39,160 bases of DNA from Microscillaceae bacterium (lineage in GTDB: Bacteria > Bacteroidota > Bacteroidia > Cytophagales > Microscillaceae). A program made the translations under genes and the position numbers. The stretch covers positions 1 through 39,160 of the forward strand of contig JAABSX010000039.1 of NCBI GenBank assembly GCA_011390205.1, given 5' to 3'. The notes under the pieces are model-generated. The model searched no databases and was not told the DNA's origin. It worked only from the letters and a program-made list of their open reading frames with translations. Each line of letters opens with the position of its first letter. The stretch's first letter is position 1. Below are positions 34,425-39,160 of the stretch, one piece after another.

Positions 34425-35567
34425 ATGCAAGACTTATTTCAAAAGCAATTCTACGGCAGCACCATTTCAGAGTGGTTTCTTGCACTCTCCATCATTTTGG
34501 GTTCACTCATCATTGGGCGGGTTTTGTATTGGTTTTTTACACGCATCATGCGTATGCTTACGGCCAAGACACAAACCAAACTAGATGACATCATCATCGA
34601 TAAAATAGAAGAACCCATCGTGGCAGCTTTAGTAATCTTGGGTGTCTGGTACGGAATCAGCGTACTTAACTTAGATGCAGAGATGCGCAAACAGTTACAA
34701 GGGCTGGTGTATCTTTTAGTGATATTAGACATTGCTTGGCTTATCGTAAGAACAGTAGATGCGCTCATAGAAGAGTATATCGTGCCAGCAGTACAAAAAT
34801 CAGAAAACCATTTGGATGATGCCATTCTGCCGATAGCAAGGCGAGGCTTTGGGGTGATTGTATGGTTTGTTGCCATCGTAGTAGGGCTTAACAATGCAGG
34901 CTATGATGTTGCTACGATTCTGGCAGGGCTGGGCATTGGTGGGCTTGCTTTTGCGATAGGAGCCAGAACCACCATCATGAATATGTTTGGAGGGCTTAAC
35001 GTGCTTATTACACAACCCTTCAAGATAGATGACCGCATTCAGATAGATGAACATGACGGCTATGTGGAGAGCATAGGTCTAAGTACCACTCGGCTACGGA
35101 CTTTTTTAGACAATTTCGTGGTAACCATTCCCAACAAATCTTTTTCTGACAAAGAGGTCGTGAATATCTCTGCAGCACCAGGCTCAAAAGCAGAGATGAT
35201 TATCCCTCTGCCCGTAGATACAGCTCCAGCACAAGTGCGTGCATTGCTTGATTATCTGAAAGACATGGCACTCACCAACTTATATGTGGACAGAGAGTGC
35301 AAAGTAACTTTGAAAGGTTTTAATGATTATGCACTCATTGTGCAGTTTATTTACTATATTAAGCTTGGCGCTCCTTTTTGGGATATTCAGGCAGAAGTCA
35401 ATCTGTCAATAATGGATTTTTTGAGAGATAGAGGCATGCGTGTAGCTGTTAGAAATGGATTTAACCCACCAAGCGAGCCAGGGATTTTTAGTGTTTCGGA
35501 AAGCAAGACGCAGCGTAGAAAAGAACGCAATATAGAATCTGTAGAAGATGATGACGGCTTCAATTAA
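34425..35567 (+). CDS. MscS-family mechanosensitive channel
   Basis: A small-conductance channel that releases solutes on hypo-osmotic shock. Its 380 residues have four or more membrane helices (about 15-40, 60-80, 90-115, 140-160), then the pore-lining TM3 region VATILAGLGIGGLAFAIGAR (about 162-181, glycine/alanine alternation). The beta-domain follows with FKIDDRIQIDEHDGYVESIG and VVTIPNKSFSDKEVVN. The C-terminal tail is charged (KTQRRKERNIESVEDDDGFN). It has more N-terminal helices than E. coli MscS. A single-gene unit, 128 bases after nuoC. Confidence 0.93.
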   Translation: MQDLFQKQFYGSTISEWFLALSIILGSLIIGRVLYWFFTRIMRMLTAKTQTKLDDIIIDKIEEPIVAALVILGVWYGISVLNLDAEMRKQLQGLVYLLVILDIAWLIVRTVDALIEEYIVPAVQKSENHLDDAILPIARRGFGVIVWFVAIVVGLNNAGYDVATILAGLGIGGLAFAIGARTTIMNMFGGLNVLITQPFKIDDRIQIDEHDGYVESIGLSTTRLRTFLDNFVVTIPNKSFSDKEVVNISAAPGSKAEMIIPLPVDTAPAQVRALLDYLKDMALTNLYVDRECKVTLKGFNDYALIVQFIYYIKLGAPFWDIQAEVNLSIMDFLRDRGMRVAVRNGFNPPSEPGIFSVSESKTQRRKERNIESVEDDDGFN

Positions 35568-35711
35568 GTTGTGCTCAAGTTTGTATCTAGTTTTTGCTTT
35601 AAAGGCATTCAAAATGATATACACAATAGCCTCCCAAAAAGAATGTGTAACACAATAGACCCATTTAGAGTTTAAAAAATAAAAATAGTAACCTTTAATA
35701 ACTGTTCAATT

Positions 35712-36143
35712 ATGTCGGCTCAAAAAGAAAAAGTAATCGAGATGATTCACCAATACACAGAGTCTGTAGGGCTCAAGCGTGAAGCCATCTTCAACCAAGA
35801 AAAAGAATCGTGGAACTGGCGAACAGGTTCTGCACGCATTCAAGTGTATATAGAAACAGTGCCCCTTAGTAGTGGCAACACTAGAGAGTATCTCAGAATA
35901 TTCTCTCCACTAATGCAATTACCTCAAAATAATCTACTAGAATTTTACAGGCATTTGTTGGAGTTAAATGATACCAAACTAGGTGTCAAGCTTTCTGTGA
36001 TGCCCTCAAGCAGCTGGGTGTATGCCACTTATGAGCGTGATATTAGAGGCATAGATTACCATGAGTTATCCACATGCATTGCTGACCTAGAGTGGTGGGC
36101 TGATAAACTAGACGATGAGCTCAAAGCTCAATTTTTGGGCTAA
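35712..36143 (+). CDS. YbjN-like (T3SS-chaperone fold) protein
   Basis: 143 residues, no signal peptide. The pattern is that of YbjN-domain proteins: a helix, an antiparallel sheet (SWNWRTGSARIQVYIETV, EYLRIFSPLMQLP), a helix with NLLEFYRHLLELNDTKLGVKLSV, then YATYERDIRGIDYHELST and a final helix. This fold resembles CesT-type secretion chaperones, but a chaperone role is not shown here. It is convergent with gldB across a shared terminator. Confidence 0.7.
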   Translation: MSAQKEKVIEMIHQYTESVGLKREAIFNQEKESWNWRTGSARIQVYIETVPLSSGNTREYLRIFSPLMQLPQNNLLEFYRHLLELNDTKLGVKLSVMPSSSWVYATYERDIRGIDYHELSTCIADLEWWADKLDDELKAQFLG

Positions 36144-36153
36144 ATTTAGTGTA

Positions 36154-36190
36154 CTCCTCTTTTTGCCTGACCACAAAAAGAGGAGATTTT
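36154..36190. terminator. bidirectional terminator between YbjN-like gene and gldB
   Basis: A perfect 11-bp stem (CTCCTCTTTTT 36154-36164 with 36175-36185) and a 10-base loop. ATTTTAT follows on the plus strand. On the minus strand the stem itself ends in A-rich sequence, so it may be better for the plus direction. Confidence 0.75.
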
Positions 36191-36194
36191 ATCC

Positions 36195-37220
36195 TTAGTT
36201 ACCACGGTAGCCCGATTGATTAAAGATACTTCTTGCATCTTGGTTTGCCATGACCTGTTTAAAGCTAGCATCGTTACTATTTTGAAGGTATTTTTGCAAA
36301 ATCCTGTAGCCCAGCCATCTGCCTATTCTTCCTGGGCACTTTTTATTAATCTCCGCCACAAAAGGATGCTCCTCTAAATAGCTTGCTATCAGCTTTTGAT
36401 TGGTAGAAAACAGGATCTCTTTGTCAATAAAATGACTCCAAATATACTCCCTATTTTGTTTGTCTTCTACATTGTTTAGCTCTTCACTGGTATAACCAAA
36501 CAAAAGCGAATCAGCCAAACAAGGCATCATTGTCTTGGTAAAATGATAGGCCTTGCCATAGTAAATCATCTCAGCAAGGGCTGTTTTATCCTGAAAATCG
36601 GTCTTGTTGTATTGATTAGAAAGATACATCACGACTGTAGGCACTATAGAGCCCCTATGAAATCTCCTCCAGATATAATCTGGCAATACCTCCACAGGAG
36701 GGCGATAACGTGCTTCTTCTCCCATAAAAAAATCAAGACTAATCACGACCATCTCAGGTGATACAAATAAATCTGTGCCATAGAAACTCCCCAAACCTGT
36801 GATAGTCGTATAAATCTTGGGTGCTTTAAAATCAGGATAATAGTATTTGATATGCTGAAAAGCAAGCTCAAACTCTGCCCTTAAATCTTCCAGGTTTCCG
36901 TATTTATTTGCAACATCCTGAAAAACAGTATCTAAATGAGGCTCTTGGAGCATTTGGTAAATTTGGTCCACAGCTATAGAGTCGTGAGGAAGCTGTCCCC
37001 GCCGCATATATCTCTCTGAAAAATCAGGATTCTTTTTCAAAAAATCATCAATCTCAGCTTTGCTTTCTAGCTTTTCTAAGCTTTGCTCCATCCGAGTAAT
37101 ATCTATTTTGACATTAATCCCCGATACATATACAGGGTCGTAGCAGGTGTCTGAGCCAGCACAAGCCGCAAAAAACAAAAGAAAAACCAAGAAAAATACC
37201 GTATTTATCAATGCTTTCAT
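36195..37220 (-). CDS. gldB: gliding motility lipoprotein GldB
   Basis: GldB is a cell-envelope lipoprotein needed for gliding in Flavobacterium johnsoniae. I choose the ATG at 37220 (341 residues): it gives the signal MKALINTVFFLVFLLFFAAC with lipobox FAAC, while the longer frame to 37304 would bury it. Family landmarks: VKIDITRMEQ after the lipobox, FQHIKYYYPDFKAPKIYTTI, VVISLDFFMGEEARY, the LAEMIYYGKAYHFTKTMMP helix, and a C-terminal PGRIGRWLGYRIL with DARSIFNQSGY. No gldC follows, unlike in Flavobacterium; other gld genes are outside the window. Presence implies a gliding or T9SS-bearing cell. Confidence 0.92.
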   Translation of the reverse strand: MKALINTVFFLVFLLFFAACAGSDTCYDPVYVSGINVKIDITRMEQSLEKLESKAEIDDFLKKNPDFSERYMRRGQLPHDSIAVDQIYQMLQEPHLDTVFQDVANKYGNLEDLRAEFELAFQHIKYYYPDFKAPKIYTTITGLGSFYGTDLFVSPEMVVISLDFFMGEEARYRPPVEVLPDYIWRRFHRGSIVPTVVMYLSNQYNKTDFQDKTALAEMIYYGKAYHFTKTMMPCLADSLLFGYTSEELNNVEDKQNREYIWSHFIDKEILFSTNQKLIASYLEEHPFVAEINKKCPGRIGRWLGYRILQKYLQNSNDASFKQVMANQDARSIFNQSGYRGN

Positions 37221-37370
37221 AAATCTACAATCACTAAGTTTTTTTAAAACAATTACATTCTCTAACAGCAAGTATTTCAACAGCGAAACAGAAACTGAGC
37301 ACACATAAGATTTAAGAAACGCTTCCGATGCCTGATTATTTCCTGAATTAAAGCACTATTTTTTTACACA

Positions 37371-37405
37371 AAAAAAGCCGAAGGATGAGAGTGCTTCGGC
37401 TTTTG
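37371..37405 (-). terminator. rng terminator
   Basis: GCCGAAG (37377-37383) pairs with CTTCGGC (37394-37400), extended by A:T pairs outside. On the minus strand it ends in a long T-run (37376-37371), and on the plus strand in TTTT. Near-perfect intrinsic terminator, 35 bases behind the rng stop. Confidence 0.85.
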
Positions 37406-37439
37406 TGTTTGAATGATTCAATAAGTTGGGCGGCGTAGG

Positions 37440-39056
37440 CTAAACTACTGTGTCTTTTTCTTCGCTTTCCTCTGTTTCACTTATTGCCTCTATACTTTGT
37501 GGTGTGCTGAGGTCTATTTCATCTCCGTGCTTATCACTAAACAAAAAGGAAGTAAGTGGCAAAGAAGAATCCATCACGAGGCGGACCCATCTGCCGTATT
37601 TTAAGAACCAACGTCTTTGCTTACTAAGTAGGCCTTTTGTAAAATAGGCATGCAAGTAAGGGTGTACAGTTACAGTCAGTTGCTTTGTATTTTGTTTGTG
37701 GATGAGGTATGTAAGGTTGTTTTCTATCTCATCTGATACCAATATACTGGCAGATATTTTGCCTGAGCCGTTGCAAGTAGGGCAGGTTTCACGTGTCGTA
37801 ATATTTAGCTCAGGGCGGACTCTCTGACGAGTAATCTGCATAAGCCCAAATTTAGTGAGGGGCAGCACCGTAGATTTAGAGCGGTCTTTGCGGAGCTCAT
37901 CACGCATGCACTGGAATAGCTCATGCTTATGTTCGTGAGAGCGCATGTCTATAAAATCTACAATAATAATTCCGCCCATATCACGTATTCTTAGCTGCCG
38001 CGCTACTTCTTTGGCGGCTTCCATGTTTACGTGAAAAGCAGTACTTTCTTGGTCTTTTTCACTGTTAGATTTATTACCACTATTGACATCTATCACGTGC
38101 AAAGCTTCTGTATGCTCTATGATAAGATATCCGCCATTTTTAAGACTGACAGATTGCCCAAAGAGAGACTTAAGCTGCTTCTCTATGCCCATACTCTCAA
38201 AGAGTTTTGACTTGCCATTGTGCAGCTTTACCATCTTCTCGTGGTCAGGTGAGATGGTTTTTACATAAGAGCGTACTTCATCATAGACCGTCTTATCATC
38301 TACGGTGATGCTGTCAAAGTTATCATTCAATAAATCTCTGAGAATAGAAGAAGCACGGTTCATCTCGCCTATGATTCTTTCACGAGGCTTGGCAGTGCGG
38401 AGGCGGTGCATTCCTTCTTCCCATTTATCCACCAAGTTTTGCATGTCCTTGTCAAGCTCAGCTACTTCTACCTTTTCGGCATTTGTCCTTACGATGACTC
38501 CAAAGTTTTGGGGCTTGATAGAAGATACAAGGCGTACAAGTCGTTGGCGTTCTTCTTTGCTAGTGATTTTTTTAGAGACATTGATGGTGTTGCTAAAAGG
38601 CACTAAAACCACATAGCGACCAGCAATAGAAATTTCACAAGATAAGCGGGGTCCTTTGGTAGAAATAGGCTCCTTGACAACCTGTACCAATAGTTGATTG
38701 TTGCGGCTAAAAAGCTGGCTTACCTTGCCGAGTTTGTCTATCTCAGGCAATAAGCTGTAATCTTTTAGGCGGTAAGAAATAGGCTTCTTAGACATCACGA
38801 TTCGGCTAAACTTATTGAGAGAGTTGAAGTTAGGACCCAAATCAAGGTAGTGTAAGAAGGCATCTTTTTCGTATCCTATGTCCACAAAAACGGCATTCAG
38901 ACCTGGAACTACTTTTTTGACAATTCCAAGGTAGATGTCTCCTACCGTAAAATCATTGTTGTGGTATTCTTCGTGGTACTCTACTATTTTCTTGTTTTGT
39001 AATAAAACAATTCGGTCAGATTTGACCGCAGAACTAATGGCTAATTCGTTGCTCAA
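37440..39056 (-). CDS. rng: ribonuclease E/G family protein
   Basis: An endoribonuclease for rRNA maturation and mRNA decay. The 538 residues have an S1 domain (about 37-125, GDIYLGIVKKVVPGLNAVFVDIG). The catalytic Mg site is formed by DVNSGN (about 323) and VDFIDM (about 367), followed by the zinc-link CPTCNGSG (about 423). The C-terminal tail is short and acidic, without the long scaffold of enterobacterial RNase E, so it is RNase G sized. Start ATG at 39056, about 100 bases from the window edge. Frequently next to an HU-type gene in Bacteroidota; the upstream neighbour is not visible. Confidence 0.95.
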   Translation of the reverse strand: MSNELAISSAVKSDRIVLLQNKKIVEYHEEYHNNDFTVGDIYLGIVKKVVPGLNAVFVDIGYEKDAFLHYLDLGPNFNSLNKFSRIVMSKKPISYRLKDYSLLPEIDKLGKVSQLFSRNNQLLVQVVKEPISTKGPRLSCEISIAGRYVVLVPFSNTINVSKKITSKEERQRLVRLVSSIKPQNFGVIVRTNAEKVEVAELDKDMQNLVDKWEEGMHRLRTAKPRERIIGEMNRASSILRDLLNDNFDSITVDDKTVYDEVRSYVKTISPDHEKMVKLHNGKSKLFESMGIEKQLKSLFGQSVSLKNGGYLIIEHTEALHVIDVNSGNKSNSEKDQESTAFHVNMEAAKEVARQLRIRDMGGIIIVDFIDMRSHEHKHELFQCMRDELRKDRSKSTVLPLTKFGLMQITRQRVRPELNITTRETCPTCNGSGKISASILVSDEIENNLTYLIHKQNTKQLTVTVHPYLHAYFTKGLLSKQRRWFLKYGRWVRLVMDSSLPLTSFLFSDKHGDEIDLSTPQSIEAISETEESEEKDTVV

Positions 39057-39160
39057 AATAAAATCACATTTACAATATTTTTAATTCTAAAACACGGATG
39101 GCAATGTGCAGGCAAAGAACTAGGAAAAATCTAAAAGACCATTCAGACAAGGAGTCGGTT

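Noticed and set aside
1-39160. CRISPR array, rRNA operon or intact transposase
   Set aside because: No regularly spaced short repeats with unique spacers, no rRNA sequence and no transposase frame were found on either strand.

Overview
The window reads as chromosomal DNA of a gliding, T9SS-bearing Bacteroidota, most likely of the order Cytophagales. Reasons: promoters of the TTTG / TAnnTTTG type instead of -35/-10, A-rich leaders without clear Shine-Dalgarno sequences, a DUF3467 gene directly behind rpoC, a GldB gliding lipoprotein, and a 1907-residue secreted protein ending in a type IX secretion sorting domain. I cannot name the genus from the sequence alone.

Layout. (1) 1-1203 is an accessory, mostly non-coding stretch. 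It is rich in palindromes, has a tandem pair of 70-bp hairpin repeats with its own promoter-like and terminator-like signals (about 345-557), and carries two small minus-strand genes that look like a remnant of a phage-tail or contractile-injection baseplate. They lie just 3' of the initiator tRNA. (2) 1369-3786 holds tRNA-fMet (minus) and, divergently, the ribosome-assembly GTPases era and der. (3) 4068-17922 is the ancestral information-processing cluster: tRNA-Tyr, tRNA-Gly, tRNA-Thr, tuf, tRNA-Trp, secE, nusG, rplK, rplA, rplJ, rplL, rpoB, rpoC and a DUF3467 gene. Strong hairpins sit between tuf and tRNA-Trp, nusG and rplK, rplL and rpoB, rpoB and rpoC, and rpoC and DUF3467, so the cluster is probably tuned by attenuation or RNA processing.

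(4) 18206-23360 has a leaderless SleB-like putative cell-wall hydrolase, a dicarboxylate/amino-acid symporter, a convergent cytochrome P450, dtd and a DHH-family phosphoesterase. (5) 23783-29506 is the giant T9SS cargo protein, built from alternating Ig-like and malectin-like modules plus a LamG-like domain. (6) 29794-39056 is a series of mostly single-gene units: a DUF4836-like lipoprotein, hldD (LPS heptose), 5-formyl-THF cyclo-ligase, a small lipoprotein, an isolated nuoC, an MscS channel, a YbjN-like protein, gldB and rng (RNase E/G).

The most unusual items are the structured tandem repeat at 385-557 (candidate small RNA), the baseplate remnant beside tRNA-fMet, the leaderless hydrolase-like protein, and nuoC standing alone. 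I saw no CRISPR array, no intact transposase, no rRNA and no complete novel defence or secretion system. Most of the window is ordinary conserved core genome.
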